From positions 1-64,000 of the forward strand of contig CBCTCU010000004.1 of assembly GCA_965145485.1 (NCBI GenBank): a stretch of 64,000 nt of DNA. The letters run 5' to 3'. Of the stretch, positions 18,259-25,322 are shown piece by piece. The stretch comes from CABQCM01 sp965145485. GTDB taxonomy: Bacteria > Bacillota > Clostridia > Oscillospirales > Acutalibacteraceae. The notes below the pieces were generated by a model. That model searched no databases. It was given only the letters and a program-made list of their open reading frames with translations, and had not been told where the DNA came from. Both the position numbers and the translations under genes were made by a program. Within the stretch, counting starts at the first letter, position 1. Each line of letters starts with the position of its first letter.

Positions 18259-18756
18259 TTAAATCCCCTGGCGCACGCGCACCTCCGGCCGGCCGCAGTG
18301 GGCCTGGCAGATAGCCAGGGCAAGCGCGTCGGCCGTATCGTCCGGCTTTGGCACCTCCGGCAGGCCGAGCAGCATGCGCGTCATCTCCATCACCTGCTTT
18401 TTGACCGCCTTGCCATACCCGGTCACCGACTGTTTGACCTGAAGCGGCGTGTACTCGGCGACCGCCACGCCGCCCTTGCGCGCGGCGAGCAGGATGCACC
18501 CTCTCGCCTGCGCTACGCCGATAGCGGTCGTGGTGTTGGTGTTAAAATACAGCTTTTCGACCGACATGACCGAGGGGCGAAGCCGTGCGATGATAGCGGT
18601 AAACTCATCGTATATCTGCTCCAGCCGCCGCTCAAAGGGCAACCCGGGCTCGGTTATGACCGCACCGTAATCCAGGGTGCAAAACCGGTTGCCCTGGTAG
18701 TCTACAACTCCCCATCCCACCGTTGCATAGCCGGGATCAACCCCCAAGATTACCAC
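18259..18756 (-). CDS. ruvC: Crossover junction endodeoxyribonuclease RuvC
   Basis: Resolves Holliday junctions as a dimer with RNase-H fold. It is 165 aa. The four acidic residues match the family: D7 (GVDPGYA), E67 (VEKLYF), D140 and D143 (PDDTADALA). The start is GTG with AAAGGT about 9 nt upstream; an alternative GTG lies three codons earlier. It is first in the ruvC-ruvA-ruvB-glmM direction and has a strong promoter at 18796-18824. Confidence 0.95.
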   Translation of the reverse strand: MVILGVDPGYATVGWGVVDYQGNRFCTLDYGAVITEPGLPFERRLEQIYDEFTAIIARLRPSVMSVEKLYFNTNTTTAIGVAQARGCILLAARKGGVAVAEYTPLQVKQSVTGYGKAVKKQVMEMTRMLLGLPEVPKPDDTADALALAICQAHCGRPEVRVRQGI

Positions 18757-18795
18757 TGTGTGCACACCTTTCCAGAATAATGAATATTTCAAGTT

Positions 18796-18824
18796 ATTAT
18801 AGCACAAGCCGGAAGGGCTTTCAA
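18796..18824 (-). promoter_or_regulatory. Sigma-A-type promoter for ruvC
   Basis: On the minus strand: TTGAAA (18824-18819), 17-nt spacer, TATAAT (18801-18796). The transcript would begin about 35 nt before the ruvC GTG. No SOS (LexA) box of the GAAC-N4-GTTC type was seen beside it. Confidence 0.8.
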
Positions 18825-19158
18825 CCTAAAAGTTTGCGCCTTTTCCCGACAGCAGACGCGCGTAACTTGCCCTGGTCGAGTTTCGGAACGAAACGGCCTC
18901 TCCGGCCCAAATGCGAGCAGAGGGCAGCGCCATATCACAATGTATAAAGCTGACGACATAGATTGTGAAAAATAATCTATAGCCATACGAGGCGGAGTGT
19001 GCTATGATATAAAATTAGTACGGCAGTCCGCAGCACCGGGCGGCGAACCGCCAAGGCAAACGACGCAAGGCCGCGCCTTTCTTAGCGGCTGTGACGCGCA
19101 CAGACGGCTTCCCCCGCCTGCCGCGGCTGTGCAAAACGAACGGAAAGGAGTCAGGAGG
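18825..19158. other. Divergent region between ruvC and yjbQ
   Basis: About 330 nt. The AT-rich part at 18960-19020 contains a TATGAT (19003-19008) that could be a -10 for yjbQ, but no good -35 lies 16-18 nt upstream. No gene was seen. Confidence 0.35.
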
Positions 19159-19575
19159 ATGAAATCCTATCGAAAAGAACTGGTCATGGAAATCCCGCGC
19201 CGGCGCGCTTTCGTCAACATTACCCGCGAATGCGAGCAGGCGCTCAGGGAAAGCGGTATACGCGAAGGGTTGCTGCTTTGCAACGCCATGCACATCACGG
19301 CAAGCGTCTTTATCAACGACGACGAGAGCGGCTTGCATCAGGATATGGAGGCGTGGCTTGAGAGACTGGCGCCCGAAAAGCCATACAGTCAATACCATCA
19401 TAACGGCTATGAGGACAATGCCGACGCCCATCTCAAGCGCTCGGTCATGGGGCGGGAGGTGGTTGTCGCGGTCACCGACGGCAAGCTTGATTTTGGCACC
19501 TGGGAGCAAATCTTCTATGGAGAATTTGACGGGCTGCGCAAAAAGCGCATCTTAATTAAGATCATCGGAGAATAG
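19159..19575 (+). CDS. YjbQ family (UPF0047) secondary thiamine-phosphate synthase-like enzyme
   Basis: Small single-domain protein of the YjbQ/UPF0047 family, 138 aa. Members have weak thiamine-phosphate synthase activity, but their physiological role is unsettled. Family marks are LLLCNAMHITASVFINDDE (His in the middle), the YHHNGYEDNADAHLKRSVMG block with three conserved His residues and the late GTWEQIFYGEFDG motif. AAAGGAG lies 8 nt before the ATG. The frame is open upstream but without a ribosome-binding site. It stands alone. Confidence 0.85.
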   Translation: MKSYRKELVMEIPRRRAFVNITRECEQALRESGIREGLLLCNAMHITASVFINDDESGLHQDMEAWLERLAPEKPYSQYHHNGYEDNADAHLKRSVMGREVVVAVTDGKLDFGTWEQIFYGEFDGLRKKRILIKIIGE

Positions 19576-19607
19576 CCATTTTTGCGCAAAATCGGGTTGT
19601 TTTTTGC

Positions 19608-19636
19608 TTGTCATCCATCGCCCGAAATGCTATAGT
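19608..19636 (+). promoter_or_regulatory. Sigma-A-type promoter upstream of the cytosolic SGNH hydrolase
   Basis: TTGTCA (19608-19613), 17-nt spacer, TATAGT (19631-19636). The next gene starts at 19938, so the transcript would carry a leader of about 295 nt. Confidence 0.7.
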
Positions 19637-19642
19637 GATCCC

Positions 19643-19937
19643 ATCCACAGGGCGAACGGACAGGATGCCCAAGCGGCTGGGACGGGAACCATATCTGTTC
19701 TGGGCACGGTGCTCCAGGAATGGCTGGAAAGCCGGGAGCCGCTATGGTATTTCTCCGGGATACCAGCCCGCATCCACGCCGCGTCCATGCGTCAAAACGG
19801 GAATCCAGGCGCCAGCGGTATCGGCGGCGTTAGCCGCGCTCTCGCCGCTGTGCGCAAGCAAAGCACTGGCAACGTGTGGCGAAAGAAGCATTGATTGAAA
19901 CAACCCGGTATAAAAACAGACAGAAAGGATGTCCATT
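19643..19937 (+). other. Long 5' leader of the SGNH hydrolase gene
   Basis: About 295 nt between the likely transcription start and the ATG. No supported gene lies inside. It is GC-rich with several short inverted segments (for example GCCGCG/CGCGGC-type arms around 19810-19850). No known riboswitch class was recognised. Confidence 0.35.
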
Positions 19938-20561
19938 ATGTTAATCAAACCGAATGCACTTGTACTTTTCCAGGGAGACAGCATCACCGACGCGGGGCGC
20001 AACCGCGCCGTATCGGACGATCTTGCCAACGGCTACGCCGGCAAGGCGGCGGCGCTGTTTGGCCAACGCCATCCGGATATGGGGGTGCGTTTTCTCAACC
20101 GTGGGGTCGGCGGCGACCGCTCCGGCGACATGCTCGCCCGCTGGAAGGAGGACTGCATCGACATCAAGCCCGACCTGGTTTCCATCCTCATCGGGGTCAA
20201 CGATACCTGGCGGCGCTACGATGCCAATCTGCCCTCCACAGCCCAGGAGTATGCGGATAATCTGGAGTCGGCCCTCCGCCAGACCAAGGAGCTCGGGGCG
20301 CGTATCCTGGTCATGTCGCCCTTCCTGCTCCCTGCCGAGGACAAGACGCATTGGAGAAGCGAGGACTTTGATGAAAAACGGGACGCCTGCCAGGCGCTGG
20401 CCGAGCAGTATGCCGACGCCTATCTGCCGATGGATGAGATTTTCCAGCAAATGCTGGCTCAAAATCCCCAGGCGGTCTATTCCGATGACGGCGTGCACCC
20501 CAACGACGAGGGGGCCTGCGTCATCGCCGAGCACTGGGTGCGTCTGGTCGAAACAATCTAA
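19938..20561 (+). CDS. Cytosolic SGNH/GDSL hydrolase
   Basis: SGNH-fold esterase/lipase, 207 aa, without a signal peptide. Block I FQGDSITDAG holds nucleophile S15, block III IGVNDTW holds the oxyanion Asn, and block V DGVHPND holds D184 and H187. The substrate is unknown; relatives deacetylate carbohydrates. AAAGGA lies 8 nt before the ATG at 19938, which fits better than the ATG at 19929. It is a clear paralogue of the C-terminal half of the next gene: NDTWRRYDAN and the TAQ-Y-DNL segment are shared. Confidence 0.88.
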   Translation: MLIKPNALVLFQGDSITDAGRNRAVSDDLANGYAGKAAALFGQRHPDMGVRFLNRGVGGDRSGDMLARWKEDCIDIKPDLVSILIGVNDTWRRYDANLPSTAQEYADNLESALRQTKELGARILVMSPFLLPAEDKTHWRSEDFDEKRDACQALAEQYADAYLPMDEIFQQMLAQNPQAVYSDDGVHPNDEGACVIAEHWVRLVETI

Positions 20562-20591
20562 GACCCATCTGTGATCATACCGCCATGCAGC

Positions 20592-20627
20592 CGGGCGAGA
20601 GAGGTTACGCCTTCATCACCTCGCCCG
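20592..20627 (+). other. Hairpin between the two SGNH genes
   Basis: CGGGCGAG-aga-GGT ... ACC-TCGCCCG, a GC-rich stem of about 10 bp with a 3-nt bulge, ahead of the dockerin-SGNH gene. There is no U-tract, so it is more likely an mRNA structure than a terminator. Confidence 0.45.
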
Positions 20628-20669
20628 ATGATATCTCGCAGGAATTCAAACGAAAGGATGCGCTTTTGA

Positions 20670-22049
20670 ATGAAACGACTGTTGTGCTTGCTTCTTACTC
20701 TGGCCCTTGGCTGCCCTGCCGCGGGCGCCGCTCACGCCCAGCCTTCCTCTGAGGGGCGCACCCGGCTGGCGGTGGATTATATTCCTACCAACAGTATCGG
20801 GCGGGATGAAGAATATATCGTTGTCAACACCTCTCAGGCAAGCGAAACATGGCGCTGGTGCGACATGGATCATGAAATTGTATACCGTTTCGATCTCACA
20901 CAATGGGATTCTCCCCAGTTTCGGATTCAAATCAGCAATAACTATTTGATTTCGGTATCGGCAGACGGAACTAATTTTACCGTTGTTGCCGACTATGGGG
21001 AACTGTCGGGCGAGGTGTTTGACGGGTCTTTTTTTAACACCGCCTTTTACACCATAGACCCCACCGAATACAGTTGCGAGGGACAAGTTTATCTGCGCAT
21101 TGCCAATTGTTATCCCACCGGCGGATGGGGCGGCGCCATTTCCGGCATCTCCATCTTTCATCAGATTCCGAAAGAGCCGCAAGACAATCTGTTATATGGG
21201 GATGTTAACAGCAGCGGCAAGGTCGACGCTTCGGATGCGCTGCTTGCGCTTCAGCACTCGGTCGGTCTTACGACGTTGACCGAGCAGGAAATTGAAATCG
21301 GCGACCTTGACCGCAACGGAAAAATCGACGCTTCCGACGCGCTTCAAATGCTGCAGCTATCGGTTGGACTGATTAAAGATACCGCTGCGTCCCTCTATCA
21401 AAGCGCGGTGATCCACCCGGGGGACCGCATCCTCTTTGTGGGCGACAGCGTCACCGACGCGAACCGCGACCGCAGCAACCCTGACGATCTGGGGTCAGGC
21501 TATGTTTCCCAGATCCAGACGCTGCTTTCAGCCGAAAGTCCGCAACTTGATGTAACTCTAATCAACCGCGGCCTCAATGGTACCCGCACCCACGACTGGC
21601 TTCCCCTCATTGCCGACACGCTCGACGAAACCCAGCCCGACGTGGTATCGGTGGCGCTGGGGATCAACGACACCTGGCGGCGCTATGATTCCAACATGCC
21701 TACAACGGCCCAGGACTATGGAGATAACCTGCGCACAATTCTTTCGGCAGCACAACGCACGGGAGCAAAGCTGGTGGTGATCTCCCCCTTCGCCATATCC
21801 GGCTCCAGCGTAGACATTACCGGCTGGCACGAGCAGGATCTAAACGATAAAATCGCAATGTGCGAGCAGGTTGCAAAAGAATTCGGAGCGCTTTATATCC
21901 CCATGGACGACATTTTCCGCGAAACATACGGCGGCGACGTCAGCTATACTTTAGACGGCGTCCATCCCAGCCCGTCCGGATGCTCGGCCATGGCCATGGA
22001 ATGGATCAGCCGGGTGCCGTACTTCCTGCCCACTGGCACGGCCGGGTAA
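20670..22049 (+). CDS. Secreted protein with internal dockerin and C-terminal SGNH hydrolase domain
   Basis: 459 aa. It has a signal peptide (MKRLLCLLLTLALGCPAAGAAHA), then about 150 residues of beta-rich sequence resembling a carbohydrate-binding or discoidin-like module. A type I dockerin follows at about 177-236, with two calcium loops (GDVNSSGKVDASD and GDLDRNGKIDASD), and then an SGNH esterase with S260 (VGDSVTD), GINDTW, D429 and H432 (DGVHP). Dockerins bind cohesins on scaffoldins, so the enzyme is predicted to be displayed on a cell-surface or extracellular complex, probably as a polysaccharide esterase. A dockerin in the middle of the chain is unusual; they are mostly C-terminal. AAAGGA lies 11 nt before the ATG. 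A terminator follows at 22135. Confidence 0.88.
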   Translation: MKRLLCLLLTLALGCPAAGAAHAQPSSEGRTRLAVDYIPTNSIGRDEEYIVVNTSQASETWRWCDMDHEIVYRFDLTQWDSPQFRIQISNNYLISVSADGTNFTVVADYGELSGEVFDGSFFNTAFYTIDPTEYSCEGQVYLRIANCYPTGGWGGAISGISIFHQIPKEPQDNLLYGDVNSSGKVDASDALLALQHSVGLTTLTEQEIEIGDLDRNGKIDASDALQMLQLSVGLIKDTAASLYQSAVIHPGDRILFVGDSVTDANRDRSNPDDLGSGYVSQIQTLLSAESPQLDVTLINRGLNGTRTHDWLPLIADTLDETQPDVVSVALGINDTWRRYDSNMPTTAQDYGDNLRTILSAAQRTGAKLVVISPFAISGSSVDITGWHEQDLNDKIAMCEQVAKEFGALYIPMDDIFRETYGGDVSYTLDGVHPSPSGCSAMAMEWISRVPYFLPTGTAG

Positions 22050-22134
22050 TTTTCCCTCACGAGATGGTTGAAAAGGGGGCTTGGGTGTAGAGAGCCATGG
22101 TCCCCCTGTCCGAAAGGTACTTTCCTATAGAACC

Positions 22135-22175
22135 AAAGAGCGGCGCTGCGACTAAAGTCACGGCGTCGCTCTTTT
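22135..22175 (+). terminator. Rho-independent terminator after the dockerin-SGNH gene
   Basis: AAAGAGCGGCG ... CGTCGCTCTTT with a G-T wobble, continued by GACT/AGTC in the apical part, then TTTT. It separates the SGNH pair from the mre operon promoter. Confidence 0.85.
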
Positions 22176-22292
22176 CTGTCCGCTGAAGCATTTTCCATGA
22201 AAAAATATTTTTCACCTGTAGCAATCTGTATTCATCACAAAACCGCCGTTGAAGCGCGCTCTGAAAAAACATCAAAAATTCCGATTTTCATG

Positions 22293-22321
22293 TTGTGAAA
22301 AGCGGTCAAAACGGCTATAAT
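22293..22321 (+). promoter_or_regulatory. Sigma-A-type promoter for the mreB operon
   Basis: TTGTGA (22293-22298), 17-nt spacer, perfect TATAAT (22316-22321), with an AT-rich surround. The mreB start is about 70 nt downstream. Confidence 0.82.
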
Positions 22322-22398
22322 AATAAACAATGGAGATTATGTCGAAGGAAGCATATTCATTTTTAGGAATTTCACCATGTAAAAGGGGTTAACCAATC

Positions 22399-23415
22399 AT
22401 GTTTACAAGAGATATCGGCATCGACCTCGGCACGGCCAACACCCTGGTCTGCATTAAGGGCAAGGGCATTATCATGCGCGAGCCGTCGGTCGTAGCGGTT
22501 GAGGTGCGCACGGAAAACGTACGCGCGGTGGGTACCGAGGCCAAGGAAATGATCGGCCGCACCCCCGGCTCCATTGTGGCAGTGCGCCCTCTCAAGGACG
22601 GGGTCATTGCCGACTTTGACGTCACGGCCGCCATGCTCAAAAAGTTCATCCGCGACGCCCTTCGCGGGGGTATTTTTACCCGTGCCAGAGTTATGATCTG
22701 CATCCCCTCCGGCGTCACTGAGGTGGAGAGCCGCGCCGTTCACGACGCGGCGGTGCAGGCCGGCGCCCGCGAGGTCGATTTGATTGAGGAGCCCATGGCG
22801 GCCGCGATCGGCGCGGGGCTTCCGGTTTTTGATGCGACCGGCAGCATGGTGGTGGACATCGGCGGGGGCACCTCCGAGGTTGCCGTCATTTCGCTGGGCG
22901 ATATTGTGACCAAGCAGTCGGTCCGGGTTGCCGGCGATCATATGGACGACGCGATTACCACCTATGTGCGCAAAAAGTATAACCTGCTCATCGGGGAGCG
23001 CACGGCCGAGCAGATCAAAATTGCGATTGGTTCGGCCTGTGAAAACGACACGGAAGATGAAAATTCCATGGAAATCCGCGGGCGCAACCTGGTGGACGGG
23101 CTGCCCAAGAATGTGGTCATCACCGCTGCGGAAGCCCGTGAGGCGCTGTCCGATCCGTTGAATTCCATCGTTGACGCCATCCGTGATACGCTGGAAAAGA
23201 CCCCGCCCGAGCTGGCGTCGGATATCATTGACCACGGCATTACCTTGACGGGGGGCGGGGCGCTGCTGCGCGGGCTTGACCGTTTGATCTCCCGCGAGAC
23301 CGGCATGCCGGTTTTTGTGGCTGACAATCCCCTGGATTGTGTGGTCGAGGGCACTCAGAAGCGGCTGGAGATGGGCATTCCCATGGATTATTACGAGCGC
23401 CGTCGGCGTTATTGA
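22399..23415 (+). CDS. mreB: Rod shape-determining protein MreB
   Basis: Bacterial actin that guides lateral wall synthesis, 338 aa. It has phosphate-1 IGIDLGTANTLV, phosphate-2 VVDIGGGTSEVAV, the adenosine motif TGGGALLRGLD and the N-terminal membrane-binding hydrophobics. AAGGGG lies 10 nt before the ATG. It is first of mreB-mreC-mreD, so this is the rod-complex MreB and not the stand-alone Mbl type. Confidence 0.97.
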   Translation: MFTRDIGIDLGTANTLVCIKGKGIIMREPSVVAVEVRTENVRAVGTEAKEMIGRTPGSIVAVRPLKDGVIADFDVTAAMLKKFIRDALRGGIFTRARVMICIPSGVTEVESRAVHDAAVQAGAREVDLIEEPMAAAIGAGLPVFDATGSMVVDIGGGTSEVAVISLGDIVTKQSVRVAGDHMDDAITTYVRKKYNLLIGERTAEQIKIAIGSACENDTEDENSMEIRGRNLVDGLPKNVVITAAEAREALSDPLNSIVDAIRDTLEKTPPELASDIIDHGITLTGGGALLRGLDRLISRETGMPVFVADNPLDCVVEGTQKRLEMGIPMDYYERRRRY

Positions 23416-23508
23416 CATCTCGCAAGTTCCGGGCGCCGCCGGTATAAGGGCGGCGTCCCCTCCGGGCAAAAGGAGCGCCGTACCGTCACATAAGGAGAGA
23501 AGCATCCC

Positions 23509-24372
23509 ATGCGCGCAGTTACAAAACGCAAAGGATTTAAAATCATACTCGGCATCGTGGCAGCGCTGGTTGTGGTGACGCTGGTTGCCGCACTGATCGG
23601 CAGCTGGGTATCCCCCCAATCCAGTATCATCGGAGCCATCACCACTCCCCTGCAGCGCCTCGCGACCTCGGTGAGCAACGGGATATCCGACTTTTTTGAG
23701 GCACAGCGCCAGGTGGAGGAGCTGGAGAAGGAAAACAATGAGCTCCGGCAGCGGATTCAGGAAATGACCTCCGACCTGATCGACTACGATCAGTATAAGC
23801 TGGACAACGAATTTTATTCCGGTTTTCTCGGCATCAAGGAGGAGCACCCCGACTACGAGTTTCAGCCGGCAACCGTCATCGCCCGCGACCCGGCCAATGC
23901 CTTTTACTCCTTTACCATCGACCGGGGGACGCTCGACGGCATTTCTCCCCATGCTCCGGTTATCACGGCGGACGGTCTTGTGGGCTACATAAGCGAGGCC
24001 GGTCCCTCCTTCTCCACCGTCATCACGGTGGTCGATCCTTCCCTCAAGGTGGGCGCGATGGATTCGCGCACCCGCGATATCGGCATGGTAGCCGGCAATG
24101 TTTCGGACTCCTATGACAGCCAATGCCGCATGTCGTATCTCTCCCGTTCCTCCTCTGTGTCGGTGGGGGACTTTATCATCACCTCCGGCTCTGGCGGCAT
24201 ATTCCCGCAGGGGCTTTTGATCGGTACGGTGTCCGAGCTGGGCAGAGAAACCACCGATATCTCGATGTACGCCGTCATCGACCCCGTCGTTGATTTCGAA
24301 TCGCTGCGGGACGTCATGGTCATTACCTCCTTTGACACCCAAGGGGGGATCACCTCGAGCGAGGGGGAATGA
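23509..24372 (+). CDS. mreC: Rod shape-determining protein MreC
   Basis: Bitopic membrane protein linking MreB to PBP2 and RodA, 287 aa. It has one membrane helix (about 13-35), a coiled coil (about 65-92, EEKENNELRQRI-like heptads) that mediates dimerisation and a beta-rich periplasmic-side domain with RDPANAFYSFTIDRG. AAGGAG lies 11 nt before the ATG. It is 3 nt from mreD. Confidence 0.94.
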   Translation: MRAVTKRKGFKIILGIVAALVVVTLVAALIGSWVSPQSSIIGAITTPLQRLATSVSNGISDFFEAQRQVEELEKENNELRQRIQEMTSDLIDYDQYKLDNEFYSGFLGIKEEHPDYEFQPATVIARDPANAFYSFTIDRGTLDGISPHAPVITADGLVGYISEAGPSFSTVITVVDPSLKVGAMDSRTRDIGMVAGNVSDSYDSQCRMSYLSRSSSVSVGDFIITSGSGGIFPQGLLIGTVSELGRETTDISMYAVIDPVVDFESLRDVMVITSFDTQGGITSSEGE

Positions 24373-24375
24373 CGC

Positions 24376-24891
24376 ATGCGCGCACACAGTAACGCCTATC
24401 TTCGCTATACCGTCCTGGGGCTGGTTGTCTTGCTGGTGTATTTATTGCAGGTGACCCCTCGTATTTTCCCTTCCATCGGCGGCGCCCTGCCCGCCCCGCT
24501 GGTACCATTGACGGTAGTCATTGCCATGCGCGAGCATGAGGTGGCGGGCGCTGCTTTTGGCCTTGCCTGCGGCCTGCTCATGGATGCAAGCAGCGCATCC
24601 TCGATGGGCTTTCATGCGATTTTGCTGTTAATGGTGGGCTTCTTGTGCGGGCTTCTCGTCAGCAGCCTGCTCAACGATACCTTTCGTACGGCCCTGCTGC
24701 TGGGCGTGGCCGCTACCGCGTTATACAGCGTTGCCCATTGGGCCATTACCTGCGCTTTCCGCGGCCTGCCGCATGCGGCGGGATTTCTTGTGTACCGGTA
24801 CATCCCCATTTTTGTTTATACCCTTGTCTGCCTGATTCCGCTGTATTATTTGATCGGCTGGATTGAGCGCCGTATGCGCGCCAATGGTTAA
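24376..24891 (+). CDS. mreD: Rod shape-determining protein MreD
   Basis: Integral membrane protein of the elongasome, 171 aa, with five to six predicted helices (VLGLVVLLVYLLQ, LPAPLVPLTVVIAM, AFGLACGLLMDA, ILLLMVGFLCGLLVSSLL and others). The family motif GLACGLLMD is present. It starts directly after mreC. pbp2, the usual next gene, is displaced by 2.7 kb. Confidence 0.9.
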   Translation: MRAHSNAYLRYTVLGLVVLLVYLLQVTPRIFPSIGGALPAPLVPLTVVIAMREHEVAGAAFGLACGLLMDASSASSMGFHAILLLMVGFLCGLLVSSLLNDTFRTALLLGVAATALYSVAHWAITCAFRGLPHAAGFLVYRYIPIFVYTLVCLIPLYYLIGWIERRMRANG

Positions 24892-25322
24892 TCGCGACGT
24901 GCAAGTAGGCTTTGTTTCAAAACGTACTTGTATGACAAGCCACGCAAGTGCCAAAAGTGTTCTGAAAACAGAAACCGGTAGCGTCGCCTGCGCGGGACAG
25001 TGTGATCGTTATGTCCCTCAAAACGTACGGGCGGCGTCAAAATAATGGGAAAGAGCGTGCCCGACACGGGCGGCCTGCGGGCAGACGAGACCAAGATACG
25101 TACGGGCGGCGAACTTTTCTGCCAGGTACCTGTGGGACGCGATGCGTAGGATAGGAGGTGAATATAGATCACACGCCTCGCCAAGCTACCGTGCATTTCA
25201 TGTGCGTGATGGCTTGTCGTCATCCCATGGTTGGATTGAGTTCTCAATCTTCGCGAAACAGGGAGCTATTTTAGATTCTATGTCCGCAGGAGGCGGTAAA
25301 AAAATAAAAGGGGTTTATGCAA
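24892..25322. other. 431-nt spacer with direct repeats before the dockerin-GxGYxYP gene
   Basis: No gene is supported. It contains an exact 14-bp direct repeat (25023-25036 and 25098-25111), a shared 11-mer TCAAAACGTAC near 24917 and 25016, and a small palindrome GATTGAG-TT-CTCAATC (25234-25249). A lone GGAGGTG at about 25155 has no good start after it. Confidence 0.5.
25023..25111. repeat. 14-bp exact direct repeat ACGTACGGGCGGCG, 75 bp apart
   Basis: Copies at 25023-25036 and 25098-25111, each starting with the overlapping palindromes ACGT/CGTACG. They lie between mreD and the dockerin gene. They could be regulator-binding sites or a relic of insertion. Confidence 0.55.

Noticed and set aside
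25060..25160. A GGGACGC segment that recalls the c-di-GMP-I riboswitch.
   Set aside because: The conserved tetraloop/receptor stem and the GGGCAAACC-type segment are missing, so the match is too short.
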